Assembly (NCBI RefSeq): GCF_026151205.1
Contig: NC_087075.1
Coordinates: forward strand, 9,284,303-9,348,302
Source: Bolinopsis microptera
Lineage: Eukaryota; Ctenophora; Tentaculata; Lobata; Bolinopsidae
Direction of reading: 5' to 3'
DNA length: 64,000 bases
How positions within the stretch are numbered: the stretch's first letter is position 1; each line of letters opens with the position of its first letter. The notes under the pieces are model-generated. The model ran no database searches. It was not told where the DNA came from and saw nothing but the letters and a program-made list of their open reading frames with translations. The position numbers were made by a program, and so were the translations under genes. Below, piece by piece: positions 1 through 10,510 of the stretch.

Positions 1-64
1 GTAAATACTCCTACCCTTTTTAACTGTGGCAGTGAAACCCCGGCCGAAGGCCGGGTTACACTAG
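1..64 (+). mobile_element. Helitron-like 3' terminus (copy 1)
   Basis: A GC-rich hairpin (CCCGGCCGAAGGCCGGG, 39-55) is followed by TTACA and then CTAG (61-64). A short hairpin just before a CTRR end is the classic 3' signature of Helitron rolling-circle transposons. The same sequence, with about four differences, recurs in opposite orientation at 55740-55803, which shows that it is a mobile family and not a single-copy hairpin. The element body lies to the left of the window, so no RepHel protein can be assessed. The base after CTAG here is A, whereas Helitrons usually insert before T, a point against. Confidence 0.45.
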
Positions 65-294
65 AATACTGATAAAGTCCTACTCCTGTAGTAACCTAAT
101 TGTACAGGTAATAAGCACATACCTTTGCTGTGACTCAAGGCAAATCACATTATACGACCTTTTGGTTGTGGAATTCAATTAAAAGTTCCTATGAGATCTA
201 GATCCTGGCCTGTTAATATTGCTTCTGCGGAACACAAAACACTCCTGGCTTCTCAATACTCCTTCCGCGGAACATCAACAAGTGGAACGAAAAT

Positions 295-372
295 AGGAAC
301 CGACCGGAAATCCGGCTGAATCCGGATCCGGCCGGATATCCGGCTTCAAAATCCGGTTCTGGCTCCGGCTTC
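295..372. repeat. CCGG-rich end of a hAT-like element
   Basis: A dense run of CCGG and CCGGAT motifs begins with TAGGAACCGACCGGA. The same 5' motif starts a second CCGG-rich block at 5209. Dense short subterminal repeats behind a shared terminal motif are typical of hAT transposon ends, where the BED finger of the transposase binds. A broken hAT transposase lies at 2723-3063, but I cannot show that these ends belong to it. Confidence 0.3.
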
Positions 373-412
373 TTTCTTGACTTGTGAAACAAGCGCGCCC
401 GCAGTGGCGCGA

Positions 413-2180
413 AAGCACATGGTTAGGTGAACCCTCGATACACAATTCTGGACTCGAGGTTTCCCCCGGTAATTATGCGATCTCGGAAGGCAAGCGATTC
501 CCTTTGCAACGCCAACACGAGCTCGGAAGCGGAAGCTTTCGATACAGGGGGGTACGTTTCGAGAACGACTCGGACCAAAAATTTTCCAAGTAAAAATTTT
601 TTCGAAAATTACTTTTTTTTACAATTACCGCCGTGAGGCGGGCGCGCGCTACTGCAAGCGCAAGGGCTCTGTATAGAGCAATATCGAGGGTTGTAGCGCG
701 ATGCACTACTGGGTCGCGCGCGCATCAAATAATGCTTCTCGCAACCGGTAGATCGGCGAGATGCACCACTGTGCCTCACCGAGCTGCGAAGGATTGACAT
801 CGTGAATCAATACCGAGGGGTAGGTGCGGACTTCGAAAAACCGAAAAAATATTTTCGGCTTATAATGAACAGAGTAGCCTGAATGCTGAATCGTGGAAAA
901 AAGTAGTTTTCAGAATAGCTCGTGTTGCAAAGGGGAGGCCTGCCTTCCGAGATTGCATTACCGGGGGAAACCTCGAGTCCAGAATTGTGTATCGAGGGGT
1001 AGGTGCGGACTTCGAAAAACCGAAAAAATATTTTCGGCTAATAATGAACAGGGTAGGTAGTGCGCCATCGACAGTGAGCCGCGCGTGCCGACTGTAGGAT
1101 GGTTTTTTAGCGCTAATTTCGGCCAGCACAATTTTCTTCAAACAAATAGATATTAAGTATCTTTCCCGACCTCCGATTGCAACAAAAATTGGTAAGCTTA
1201 CTCATAGACTTACAAGGAAAGTGTCCGAAAAATTTAAAGCATATCCAACCATCAGACATGACATTATGTTACAGCTAAAAGCAGCGTATTTTGCCCCATT
1301 TTGATCACTATATCAACTCCGATATCCACCAAATTTTTCGGATAGTTGTGAAAGCCCTATTGGAAGGTCGTCGTCAATTTTCAGAATGATTTCATTCAAG
1401 GAACTGAAGATATATCCGAATAATACGACAAAAATCAACGAATTTGGTCAAATTACGCGACTTTTACAGCTAATTTTGCTCCAAAAGCCGCGCACCATCA
1501 AATATGGCACCTAGGCAAAACTCACTGATCTTTCCAAAAAGGTATGACAAATTTGGTATTGTGAAAATTCTCACAGTCTTTAGATTTAGAAAACAATGCG
1601 GTACACAAATTTTTAAAATCCGAGCAAGTTTATTTTTATCGTGCACCCCCTGAATGCTGAATCGTGGAAAAAAAAATTGGTTTTCAGAAAAACTTAGAAA
1701 AATTTTGACTTAAAAAATTTTCGGTCCGAGTCGTTCTCGAGACGTACCTCCTGTATTGGGAGCTCCCGCTTCCGAGCTCGTGTTGCAAAGGGGAGGCCTG
1801 CCTTCCGAGATCACATTGCCGGGGAAACCTCAAGTCCAGAATTGTGTATCGAGGGGTAGGTTGCGGACTTCGAAAAACCGAAAAAATATTTTCGGCTAAT
1901 ATAAATAATGAACAGGGTAGCCTGCATCGTGGAAAAAAGTGGTTTTCAGAAAAACTTAGAACAAATTTTGACTTAGAAAATTTTCGGTCCGAGTCGTTCT
2001 TGAGACGTACCTCCTGTATCGAGAGCTCCCGCTTCCGAGCTCATGTTGCTAAGCCTAAGGGGAGGCCTGCCTTCCGAGATCGAATTACCGGGGGAAACCT
2101 CGAGTCCAGAATTATGCATCGAGGGGTAGCTAGGTGCGGACTAAGAAAAAACCGAAAAAATATTTTCGGCCACCTCCCTG
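413..2180. repeat. Inverted plus tandem repeat cluster (about 250 bp unit)
   Basis: One unit, recognisable by GAGGCCTGCCTTCCGAGAT and by CGAGTCCAGAATTGTGTATC, is present about four times: inverted at about 413-640, and direct at about 915-1060, 1650-1920 and 1921-2170. The last two are in direct tandem. The apparent reading frame across 1844-2236 simply follows two repeat units and is not a gene. The spacer at 1140-1640 carries no recognisable coding sequence. The family is probably the end region of an unrecognised DNA transposon. Confidence 0.7.
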
Positions 2181-2722
2181 GGCTAGCCCCCGGCTATAAT
2201 CGCAACCTTGGCAGTATTAAATTAGAGGAAAACTGAACCTCATTACGAACAGAAGCTCTAGTATTTATCTTTATCACGTTTTATTATTAATATTATGATC
2301 CAGTTTTGTGCAGACAGCAAACTCCTGTCTTGCAAAAAAATCCAGTGATATATGCTTGCATGCGAATCAGGGTACAGTTGTGCTTCTGATTGTGACGAAA
2401 TATGAAGGTCACGTGTTCAGGGTAGCTACGTAATTAGCTCATTACTGCAATCACGTGACTCAGCTCTAGACGCCAGACGGTGATTAGTACTGTACTAGAC
2501 AGTGCCTGCTTGCGAACAACCCTATTAAGCACCGCTGGTTGTAAGTCACGTGACACAATTATACTCAGACCTACACGACAAAAAGGGAATTCGCACAAAC
2601 GCGCTCAATCAGGGGTCTGGCATATGCCAATTAGATATCATTTCTGATAATTACTCGTCTAGTGTCGTGACTCGTGTCTACTCTTGTTACATTTTGTCTG
2701 CTACGTACTGCTTGTTTAAACA

Positions 2723-2884
2723 ATGTCTAGTAGTAAATCTAAAACATCGTCCGTCTGGTTGTTCCACTCAGAAGAAAATGGGACCCCTTATGCAAGCTGC
2801 AAGAAGTGCTCGATGAAGATTAAGCATGGAAACGAAGGAAACAGGAAAACTTGTGGAAAGCTCATGAAGAGCATTACCCTTTAG
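2723..2884 (+). pseudogene. BED zinc finger of a broken hAT transposase
   Basis: From ATG at 2723 the reading frame encodes 53 residues starting MSSSKSKTSSVWLFHSEENG. It contains a conserved W and F followed by a CxxC pair (SCKKCSM) and a basic stretch, the first half of a BED-type zinc finger. In intact hAT transposases this domain sits at the N-terminus and binds the element ends. The frame stops at 2882 inside sequence that, in another frame, already encodes the C-terminal hAT domain. The catalytic middle of roughly 500 residues is therefore missing. I read this as an internal deletion derivative of a ZBED/hAT transposon. Confidence 0.7.
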
Positions 2885-3063
2885 CGGCCGCTGTGGCCAG
2901 GAAATATCTTTCTGCTCCTATGGGATCTAATTCTATCGCTAGCGAGAGAGAGTTCAAAATTGCTAAACGTGTCACACAGGGTAGATACAATTTGAAACCA
3001 GGAAATGTACAGAAACTTCTATTTCTTAAGTATAATCTGAGAATGTTGAATTACAGCGTATAA
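2851..3063 (+). pseudogene. hAT C-terminal dimerisation domain, partial transposase
   Basis: The frame reads WKAHEEHYPLAAAVARKYLS, then SNSIASEREFKIAKRV, then NVQKLLFLKYNLRML. This follows the hATC consensus: W and P-L-A-x-x-A-R-x-Y-L, then S-x-x-S-E-R-x-F, then a C-terminal x-x-L-L-F-L-x-x-N. The domain mediates dimerisation of hAT transposases. There is no ATG at its start, and it lies out of frame with the BED finger only some 130 bp upstream, so it is a remnant after deletion of the catalytic core. CCGGT-rich repeats that could be the element's 3' end follow at 3258-3432. Confidence 0.8.
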
Positions 3064-3257
3064 ATCATATGTTTCTATAATTTATACTACTTAAAGAGTT
3101 CTATCGTAATTAAAAACTGCCGTATACTTCTATCATGATTATGCTGTACATTCTCATTTCTCAGATTATACTTTATTTTATGACATGCTATATTTTAATT
3201 TGTTTCAATGTAAATTTCTACTATACTAATACTATTACGATTGGGCGACATCTGTCC

Positions 3258-3432
3258 AGTAATTGACTGGGATTCCCGGTACCGGGATTGGCAATTTTGA
3301 GCTATCCCGGTCCCGGTCCCGGTCAAATGCTGATTTATGATCCCGGTCCCGGTCCCGGTCCCGGTCCCGGTTAATTCAGGATTCTTGGTCCTGGTCCCGG
3401 TCCCAGTCCCGGTCAATCACTTAAATTTGCCG
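3258..3432. repeat. CCCGGT subterminal repeat block, copy 1
   Basis: Tandem CCCGGT hexamers are set in a framework of GGGATTCCCGGTACCGGG, then TGGCAATTTTGAGCTATCCC, then AATGCTGATTTATGATC. The block lies just 3' of the hAT domain remnant, and such hexamer clusters are the usual subterminal binding sites of hAT transposases. A second copy lies at 3577-3752. Apparent reading frames such as GTGTGTGTG-type Thr/Gly repeats across it are artefacts of the hexamer. Confidence 0.6.
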
Positions 3433-3576
3433 GGATTTTGACCGGGATCTTTTACATAATTTCATTCACTGTGAATTTCATCTTTAAACATCCTCTGAGC
3501 CAAATAAAACAATGTTTAAAATTGCTATAAACAAGTTTGAGTAGTAAATTATGATCATGAATTAACCAGTAATCGT

Positions 3577-3752
3577 CCGGGATTCCCGGTACCGGAATCC
3601 TGGTACCGGGATTGGCAATTTTGAGCTATCCCGGTCCCGGTCCCGGTCAAGTCACATTTTTCATCCCGGTCCCGGTCAAATGCTGATTTATGATCCCGGT
3701 CCCGGTTAATTCAGGATTCTTGGTCCCGGTCCCGGTCCCGGTCAGGCCTAAA
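3577..3752. repeat. CCCGGT subterminal repeat block, copy 2
   Basis: It shares the same ordered framework as the copy at 3258-3432, including GAGCTATCCCGGTCCCGG and AATGCTGATTTATGATC, but has fewer hexamers and an extra TCCTGGTACCGGGATTGG segment near its start. Two end-like blocks in the same orientation, 320 bp apart, suggest a second hAT copy inserted beside or inside the first. Confidence 0.55.
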
Positions 3753-3784
3753 ATCATGTCCCGGTCGATTAGTATTACTGCATT

Positions 3785-3849
3785 TGTCCGACAGCGACAT
3801 CTGTCCGAAAGCCGAATTATGGATTTCGGACAGATGTCGCTGTCGGACA
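3785..3849. repeat. Perfect 26 bp hairpin of GACATCTGTCC units
   Basis: The 26 bp left arm (3785-3810) begins TGTCCGACAGCGACATCTGT and is matched by its reverse complement at 3824-3849, with a 13 base loop. The units are the same as those tandemly repeated at 5936-6030 and at both ends of the element at 16199-16604. This is probably a head-to-head junction of two element ends, or a solo palindromic end. Confidence 0.65.
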
Positions 3850-3984
3850 TGAGTCGTATTTGGCGACATGATCTGTCCGAATTTCGGATCATATTGTAAT
3901 TTCGGTTCACATTCGTATTTCACAAGCTCACGGGTAATCTCTTGTTACTGGGCCGCGCTCAGCCTGTCATTCCGCCTAATCTCT

Positions 3985-4370
3985 ATTCGTAAGCCGTGAA
4001 TGAATGGAAAAAGCGAGTAACCGATTTCATTCGCAGTGTCACTTTGCATTTGCAGATAGTCAATCAAATTAATATCATTTCCTTTTGTTTGGGAAAGAGA
4101 GACACTGGCAGCGGTCCACTCTACCCATGATTATGGGTTTTGGTTAAATTTAATATATCTAATTTAACTACCTTGTCGGAATTTATTTGAACGGACATTA
4201 AAATGAACGCCGCAGGGCCTCCAGTGTTTAATTAATGTTCGTTCAAATAAAGTTCGATAAAGTAGTAACTGACAATGTGAGTGTCGTAAATAACTTTAAC
4301 GTGAAGATTGGATATTAGAATTATGGCTTAAGATTTATCATGGTATGACGAATGATCTAATTTACAATTA
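3985..4370 (+). repeat. Left arm of a 5 kb inverted-repeat segment (386 bp)
   Basis: The arm starts ATTCGTAAGCCGTGAATGAA and ends AATTTACAATTA. Its reverse complement is present, with very few differences, at 8641-9026. Near its middle, at about 4182-4252, is a nested hairpin with arms TTATTTGAACGGACATTA and TAATGTTCGTTCAAATAA. Partial diverged relatives lie at 12740-12895, 15240-15395 and 15592-15760, all sharing the segment ending in CATGATTATGGGTTTTGG. The family is therefore dispersed and mobile. I do not recognise its superfamily. Confidence 0.75.
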
Positions 4371-5206
4371 CAATGGGGAGAAGAACTGAGGTCAGAATTA
4401 TTCCTAGTAATATGAACCACGCACATTTTAGTTGAAGGGTCAATTACAGCACTTAGGCTACTCACTTGTTGTTCTTGTAGCTTTGTAGAAAAGGTTCCAT
4501 AGTCTCGCTGCATTCAATCCAAAGAAGTTCTCGAAATGAATTTCCACTGATCGTTGTGATTTGTTGTCAGTGGTGGGACTTATATAGCTTTTATATGTCA
4601 TGTCGAGGGCTTTCCCGTTTTCCTTGAATACCATCGTGATGCCATTTGAAGCAAGTTTGTTTCTATGTATGGATCAGGAATATTGTGTACAAAGACTTGA
4701 AGTACAATCATAAAATCCGTGTAACGGTGCTGCAGCAAGTGCACCCATTAAGCATTTAGTGCCATTTAGAAATGTATCTACACTTTTATTTATCAAAAAG
4801 TCAAAAGTCATTAAGAGGTTTGGTTTAATTAAACGCTTAAGTGTCAGCTGGATGTGTAACAGAAAGGTGAGCTAAGACAACATGTGAGTAGTCGCTATGT
4901 CACACCAGTCTGGTCCAGTCTACGGCCTACCTGTGAATATAGTCAGCTGTCTGCTGTATCACCGGGGTTATTTAGGCAGGTAGACTTGAGACTGGTTCGT
5001 GGATATATATACATGGATTCTTCCATTCCTGGTTCTAGACAAAGTGTTTTGCTTTATGATCAGATAATAATCTCCTCGGATCCCAATCTTATTCTGGAGA
5101 AATCAGCACGTGTCAGGTATTATAGTTATACGGTAAAGTTTGTCAAAGCAAACCAATATCGCGAGAAGAGGTCACGTCAGGATGCCTCAGGAGGTAACTA
5201 TGAGTA
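4371..5206. other. No gene seen; AT-rich DNA inside the inverted-repeat segment
   Basis: I see no convincing coding sequence, splice-bounded exon or repeat in this stretch. The open frames at 4328-4513 (minus) and 4884-5207 (plus) have no recognisable motif and unremarkable composition. Confidence 0.5.
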
Positions 5207-5340
5207 ATTAGGAACCGACCGGATTGGGGTTTTGGCTGCCGGACCGGATCTTGCCGGATTTTGCCGGACCGGAACCGGTGGTTACAGAGTGAAATATAAG
5301 GCAGCCGGATCTTGCCGGATTTTGCCGGATCTTGCCGGAA
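5207..5340. repeat. CCGG-rich hAT-like end, second copy
   Basis: It starts TTAGGAACCGACCGGATT and continues with repeated TTGCCGGA and CCGGATCTTGCCGGATTT motifs. It shares its first 14 bases with the block at 296, so both are ends of one family. No associated transposase reading frame is present between here and 5930. Confidence 0.35.
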
Positions 5341-5929
5341 AATTTAAATTTATATTCTTATTTTTATACTTTTGTCATTATCATGTGGAATTACACAATA
5401 AAATAGTGTCTGACTCTTTCGTATCACTTACATGTTTTAAATATCCCCCTCCTAGTGTCTAACTAACAGTTTTCATGCCCGACCTATATTTTCGATTAAT
5501 TTTTAGCTAAGTTCAATTTTCAACCAAATAAAAGTCATAATTATGATAGGCATGCAGCAAGTTCATTAAAATTTCTTAATCTCTACTATAATTCAAAAGA
5601 TTCTTTTTGTAGAATGTATGTACGACCGCCCACGTGCAAATCAGACGAGAAATAGGAATTTAGGTACCAACCAAAAGGTTCCATAGCAACGGTGTTTTAA
5701 TGCACACATGCACGTGCAAAGATTGTTTTAACGTCATTTTTATCCGTTTTGTGGTAATTACGTTGTGTTTAAAGTGTTTTATATTTAAATCGGCTGTATC
5801 TTCGGTCGGGATGGATCTTTTTTGATGTGATTAAAACTTTCTTTCAAAGAATACTACTAGCTTCGTCCCTGTTACCACGGGCTTTCTAGTAGTATGATAA
5901 TTTCACAATTGTAATAGTAGGTAACACGA
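5341..5929. other. No gene seen
   Basis: AT-rich sequence with no exon-like segment that I can support. Two CACGTG hexamers occur near 5630 and 5710. Confidence 0.4.
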
Positions 5930-6030
5930 CTCCTGTCCGACAGCGACATCTGTCCGACAGCGACATCTGTCCGACAGCGACATCTGTCCGACTCAGGGTA
6001 CCAGAAAAAAACGACATCTGTCCGAAATTG
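5930..6030. repeat. Tandem GACATCTGTCCGACAGC units
   Basis: Three direct copies of a 16 bp unit (GACATCTGTCCGACAGC-like) plus a diverged fourth after a short gap. They match the ends of the element at 16199-16604 and the hairpin at 3785-3849. No partner end in inverted orientation is visible nearby, so this is a solo terminus. Confidence 0.6.
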
Positions 6031-7639
6031 TGATCTGATTTCAATACGACATATTTCCAATTAGAGACATGATCTGAACTTTTACTTGCTAATTTGTATA
6101 CGTAACATTTCTGATTTGAGATATGATCTGAGCCATAGTTTACTGCCTGCCTGCCGGCCTAGATCGATCCAGATGAAATCTGGAACGAGTTTCGTGTCAA
6201 CGCTTCTCTCCATATATATCTATCACACATGAGCAAACGCTGCTGGTCAGGTTCCATTCCAGTGTCTTCAAGTAGAACGTCCGGGAAGGTCTTATGTGGT
6301 CGTCCTCGATAACGCTGGCCATAGGATGGTTGCCAAAAAGAAGTTGTTGAGCAGGTTGGTCCTGTAGACGGTATGTTACGTGGTTATTGAGTTATTGACT
6401 ATTTAGCTTGTATAATGTACACGCGCCTATCAAAATAGGATTTCTATCGTGGGAATAGCTACAGAGGTATGGAACTATAATTATTATGAGAAACCCCGGC
6501 ACTGGTCATATCCGGCAGGTTTTTACATTTACGAGCTGACTAGCTCCTAAACAGCTATTGACAGCCTGACAGGGTGGCTCACTCAAATTTTAACTGTGAC
6601 ACGTCCAAATTCCACGTTAAATTGAGGTTTTAATGTAGTAACCAGATTCATTATAAATAACATTTATGTCATGATAATCAATATGACCATCAGCTGGTTA
6701 GGCTAGCGTGTAAAAAATATGTAATAAATTGTTGGTATGGTGACCAGCCTCACAGAGCTAGCTCTATGAGGCTGGTCAACAAACCAGTAGGACAATAAGA
6801 AAATGTAAAACATGCCCGTCAATAGGTCTCAGCGAACCTTAACATAAGTTGAAATATGCCGTACGGATGCCTATTATGGATCGCTTCCCCCTGGTTTAAA
6901 GTTCTGGCTGAAGATTGATTAAAAATGGAATTTTCAACTAAAACGATAAATGAGGAAGGAATTTAAACAGGCAACTAAGAATTTGCTTCATGGGTCATGT
7001 GCTGACATGCACCCTGTTAGCGTTCACGTGCACCCTCTCAGTTTCTAGTCGTTTGATCTCATGCAGAATATGCAGCAGGGGTGCCGACCAGAGTAACAGG
7101 TCATTGTTAGCAAGTTAGAACAGTGATTATTGAACGTATGATAGATAACAGCCTATACTACTGCAGCGGTGGATCTAAATGTCACCAGGTCAAACCCGGG
7201 GTGGACTATTTACATTGAGCGTCCCAACAGCTCCTGACACATGGTAGAACCTGGTAAGCTCGAGAAATTGAGTCAAACTTAACCCTAATTGTCATGTCCT
7301 CCTGTTGGTTTTACCTTATGAATTTATAAAATTCACTAATGTAGTTATAGTATGGTGACACTTGAAAGCCACGAACTTTAGTTGCTCAAAGCTATCAAGA
7401 TTAGGGTTGCCAACCGATATTATCGACGATAATTTCCCAAAAATCATCATCGATTATCGCGACAATTTTCGAGAATTATCGCGATAATCAACAAATTTTT
7501 ATTATGGTAAAATGGCCAACATTTAGCATATTTTTCGAATCTATTTCTCAGTTTGTAAAGTTAAGACCCAGTGCTAATGCTAGCATAATTTTTAGTTTGA
7601 TAGTATGTGTGTCTGAGCCACACTTATATTAAGCTAGCT

Positions 7640-7765
7640 TCATATTTAAGACTCAGAGTCAAGCCTCAGACCTCAAGCCTCGGATTTAAGCCTCAGCTTC
7701 AAGCTTCAGCTTCAAGCCTCAGCTTCAAGCTTCAGATTCAAGCTTCAGATTCAAGTCAAGCGCCC
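7640..7765. repeat. 12 bp minisatellite (AAGCCTCAGCTTC-like)
   Basis: About ten imperfect copies of AAGCYTCAGMTTC occur in tandem. It lies within the element bounded by 50 bp inverted repeats. Confidence 0.7.
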
Positions 7766-7845
7766 AAATTCTCCTAAGATGACGAGTTCTTCAACGTACC
7801 TCACCAGGGTTGAGTTGTACACAGCGGACAGTAACCACGTCTCAA

Positions 7846-7892
7846 TGTGGAGTGTGCACGTGTCATAAAAATTAACACGTGCACACTCCACA
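7846..7892. repeat. 18 bp perfect palindrome with CACGTG cores
   Basis: TGTGGAGTGTGCACGTGT (7846-7863) and its reverse complement (7875-7892) are separated by 11 bases. Each arm contains a CACGTG hexamer. It could form a cruciform or serve as paired bHLH sites; the sequence alone cannot say. Confidence 0.6.
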
Positions 7893-8014
7893 GTCTTACG
7901 AAGAATAGTGTACTGCACACATGGAACATGGTGCACTCTAGGGTAATATCATCTTGGTTAACTTGGCGCGTGTACATTATACAAGCTAAATAGTCAATAA
8001 CTCAATAACCACGT

Positions 8015-8520
8015 AGTAGACATGTCCTGCAAAACGAAGTCTTCGTGTCTTTATAATATCTGTCCCCGCATGGAATCTTTCCGTAAAGAACGGAGTTAGG
8101 TGTATGTGATTTCTTCTTTTCTTACAGCAGAAGTAGGCTAGAAACTGTGACATCAACATGTTTCTACTTCTAGTTAAAATGGAGAGTGTTCTGGGCAGGA
8201 TCCTCTGAAGCTCTTGCTACACGGCGTTTACTGTATCCGTGCATTAACGTTCCCGGGTGTCAGTAGCGCGAGTCTAATGCTCGGACCCACTCCAGAGTGA
8301 GGAACAAATATTTTACTACCATAGTTTATTTTCATGTCGATAAATTGGACAATAGTTTAAATGTTGTATAAATTTTATATAAATCTCCATACCGCTGTCT
8401 TACTCATGTAGGCTGTGTCCTGTGTACGGCTAGCACGATCCTGTCCTCAAATAGTCCATCACGTATCGATGGATCAGATCTCAATGGGTCACATCAGCAT
8501 TAGAACAATGGGAGCAACGT
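8015..8520. other. No gene seen
   Basis: Unremarkable sequence, without exon-like or repeat features that I can support. Confidence 0.4.
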
Positions 8521-8522
8521 CA

Positions 8523-8640
8523 AGAGATTTTACCTGGGGACCTCAGGCTATTATGTTCATACCTGGGGACCTCAGGCTATTATGTTCATAAACATAATAG
8601 AATAGAGATTAGGCGGAATGACAGGCTGAGCGCGGCCCAG
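8523..8640. repeat. Dispersed element end: duplicated CCTCAGGCTATTATGTTCAT
   Basis: ACCTGGGGACCTCAGGCTAT is present twice in tandem (from about 8531 and 8562) and is followed by AATAGAGATTAGGCGGAATG and ACAGGCTGAGCGCGGCCCAG. The latter part occurs inverted at 3948-3988. Related pieces lie at 11225-11300, 11890-11965 and 27425-27515. This is a second dispersed repeat family that sits next to the 386 bp arms. Confidence 0.6.
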
Positions 8641-9026
8641 TAATTGTAAATTAGATCATTCGTCATACCATGATAAATCTTAAGCCATAATTCTAATATC
8701 CAATCTTCACGTTAAAGTTATTTACGACACTCACATTGTCAGTTACTACTTTATCGAACTTTATTTGAACGAACATTAATTAAACACTGGAGGCCCTGCG
8801 GCGTTCATTTTAATGTCCGTTCAAATAAATTCCGACAAGGTAGTTAAATTAGATATATTAAATTTAACCAAAACCCATAATCATGGGTAGAGTGGACCGC
8901 TGCCAGTGTCTCTCTTTCCCAAACAAAAGGAAATGATATTAATTTGATTGACTATCTGCAAATGCAAAGTGACACCGCGAATGAAATCGGTTACTCGCTT
9001 TTTCCATTCATTCACGGCTTACGAAT
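8641..9026 (-). repeat. Right arm of the 5 kb inverted-repeat segment (386 bp)
   Basis: It is the reverse complement of 3985-4370 and has the same length. Among the differences I noted is one base in the ATTCGC(G/A)GTGTC segment. Near-identity of the arms implies recent transposition, gene conversion, or copying as one long-terminal-inverted-repeat element. Confidence 0.75.
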
Positions 9027-9056
9027 TGTAATAAATGTTCAATTAATTATATCTGT

Positions 9057-10365
9057 AATTATTATTATTATTATTATAAAACTTTATTCAAATAAATAAA
9101 TTGTATAAACAAATTAAAAATCTGATAAGTAACCTACTAAAACTAAAATAACTTTTTCCACTTAGGAATAGGTCTGTCTTGGGCTAAAAAAATCAAATTA
9201 TAAATGTCTTCTGTATTTACAAGTTTAATGTCTCTATCTGATAAGTCATTTTTAAGAGTTTTTAATAAATTACATTGGTGTCTCCCGACACGACCCTTCA
9301 TATCCCTCATACTCTCAACTGCAAAAAATAAAGAACATAACGCTGGGGAGTTGCTGGCACTACGAAGTATATGACCAAACATTTTCCAACGTGAGTACGC
9401 AACTCTCTCACTGAGTGGTCTGCTGTTACATTTCTTATACAGAGCTTCGTTTGAAATGATGGTGGGGTATGTCATTTTGACGATTTGCCTCAGGTGTTTG
9501 CGATGACAAATGTCGATTTTGTCCATATAGTTTTGGGTACAGCCCAGGAATTACAGTTGTACAGCATAACAGAAACAACAAGGGACTCATAGATCTTCAG
9601 CCGAGTACTGAGACAAATTCGCTGACCTTGTTCCCATACTTTCTTGTAGTCCTGAAGAGCAACATTTCTTAGGGTGCACCTTCTCTGAATGTCTTCTTTG
9701 TCGCAGAGTTTGGAGCCTAGTGATATTGAAGATCTCCAAGGTTCTCTGTTTTTGAGGAGTTCACCTTTCTCGTCACGTTCGTTTTTACCAGCAATGTAGA
9801 ACTGTGTGAACTCAGTTTTTGATTCGTTCACTAGTAAGTTCCATTCTTGTAGAACATCCTTACATATTGGCAAAAGTGCTTGAAGGTTCTCTTCTTCCTC
9901 ATCAACAAAATCTGCATCATCAGCATACTCCCATTAAAGTGGTAGCAGCTGGTCTGATATCGGAGGGTTTAGTCTGATGTGCATGGTAACTGCCCGAAGA
10001 AGATACAGGGCACCAGCAAGGTACACAGTGAACAAGTTACCGGATAGACTGTCTCCCTGGAAAGCTCCTATTAATACAATAAACTCTCCCGAGACCGTCT
10101 TCTCTATCTTGATCTTGAGCTTTGTATTCGATAGTAGGTAACGAACAAGTTTTAGGTCGTTTTCCTACATCCAGCCTCTCGCAGTATATCAAGTAGGACT
10201 GATCTCTTAATGGTATCGAAGGCTGATGTCATATCAATACCCATTTTGTACAAAGACCAGTGTTTCTCCTTGACGACTGATAACAGCATTCTCTGGGTCC
10301 AAACTATGTTGGCAGTGCTATGGCCAGGCTTATATGCATTCTGCAATTTGTAATTGTAGCTGTAA
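9057..10365 (-). pseudogene. Decayed LINE, 3' part with reverse transcriptase
   Basis: Reading on the minus strand there are reverse transcriptase blocks in order. First comes QNAYKPGHSTANIVWTQRML with GIDMTSAFDTIKRSVL (10346-10152). Next is the catalytic YADDADF (YADD at about 9927-9916), then WNLLVNESKTEF and SISLGSKLCDKEDIQRR (9873-9490). Last is a C-terminal region with DICHRKHLRQIVKM and RWKMFGHILR (9526-9143). Frames are broken between blocks by stops and shifts, so it is not functional. The 3' end is an (ATT)n tract at about 9057-9077, the short simple-repeat tail seen in several non-L1 LINE clades. The 5' end abuts another repeat at 10366, so it is truncated. I would place it with non-L1 LINEs without naming a clade. 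Confidence 0.8.
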
Positions 10366-10510
10366 ATCTCTTTGGGTTGCTTTTGTGTCGATACCTAGTA
10401 TTTCGGGATAAGGGTGGTAGTTAGTGCCTAATTAGCTGTTGATTATTGAATCTTTATTGCTGAGTACAGCTGCCTTCGGGTAGTTCTTCTAAATCTATTA
10501 CAATTGAAAT
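10366..10510. repeat. Copy of the 3 kb foldback element terminus
   Basis: AAATCTCTTTGGGTTGCTTT and CGATACCTAGTATTTCGGGA followed by TTCGGGTAGTTCTTCT match the outer arm of the foldback at about 12595-12735. It is a solo arm fragment. Confidence 0.65.

Larger units (their letters stand above)
6378..8014. mobile_element. 1.6 kb element bounded by perfect 50 bp inverted repeats
   Basis: The left repeat (6378-6427) starts ACGTGGTTATTGAGTTATTG and is perfectly matched by its reverse complement at 7965-8014. Similarity continues a little outside, with gaps (GTCCTGTAGACGG on the left, GGACATGTCTACT on the right strand), so the true ends may be about 15 bp further out. The 1.5 kb interior has no transposase-like reading frame, so it is a non-autonomous element of unknown superfamily. 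Inside it are a hAT-like motif at 7404 (TAGGGTTGCCAACCG), a 12 bp minisatellite at 7640-7765 and a cruciform at 7846-7892. Confidence 0.6.

Noticed and set aside
1844-2236. 130-codon open frame in the left repeat cluster
   Set aside because: It spans two tandem copies of a dispersed repeat and has no protein domain.
3195-3923. Thr-Gly and Arg-Asp repeat frames
   Set aside because: They come from CCCGGT and GACAGATGTCGC hexamer arrays at transposon ends.
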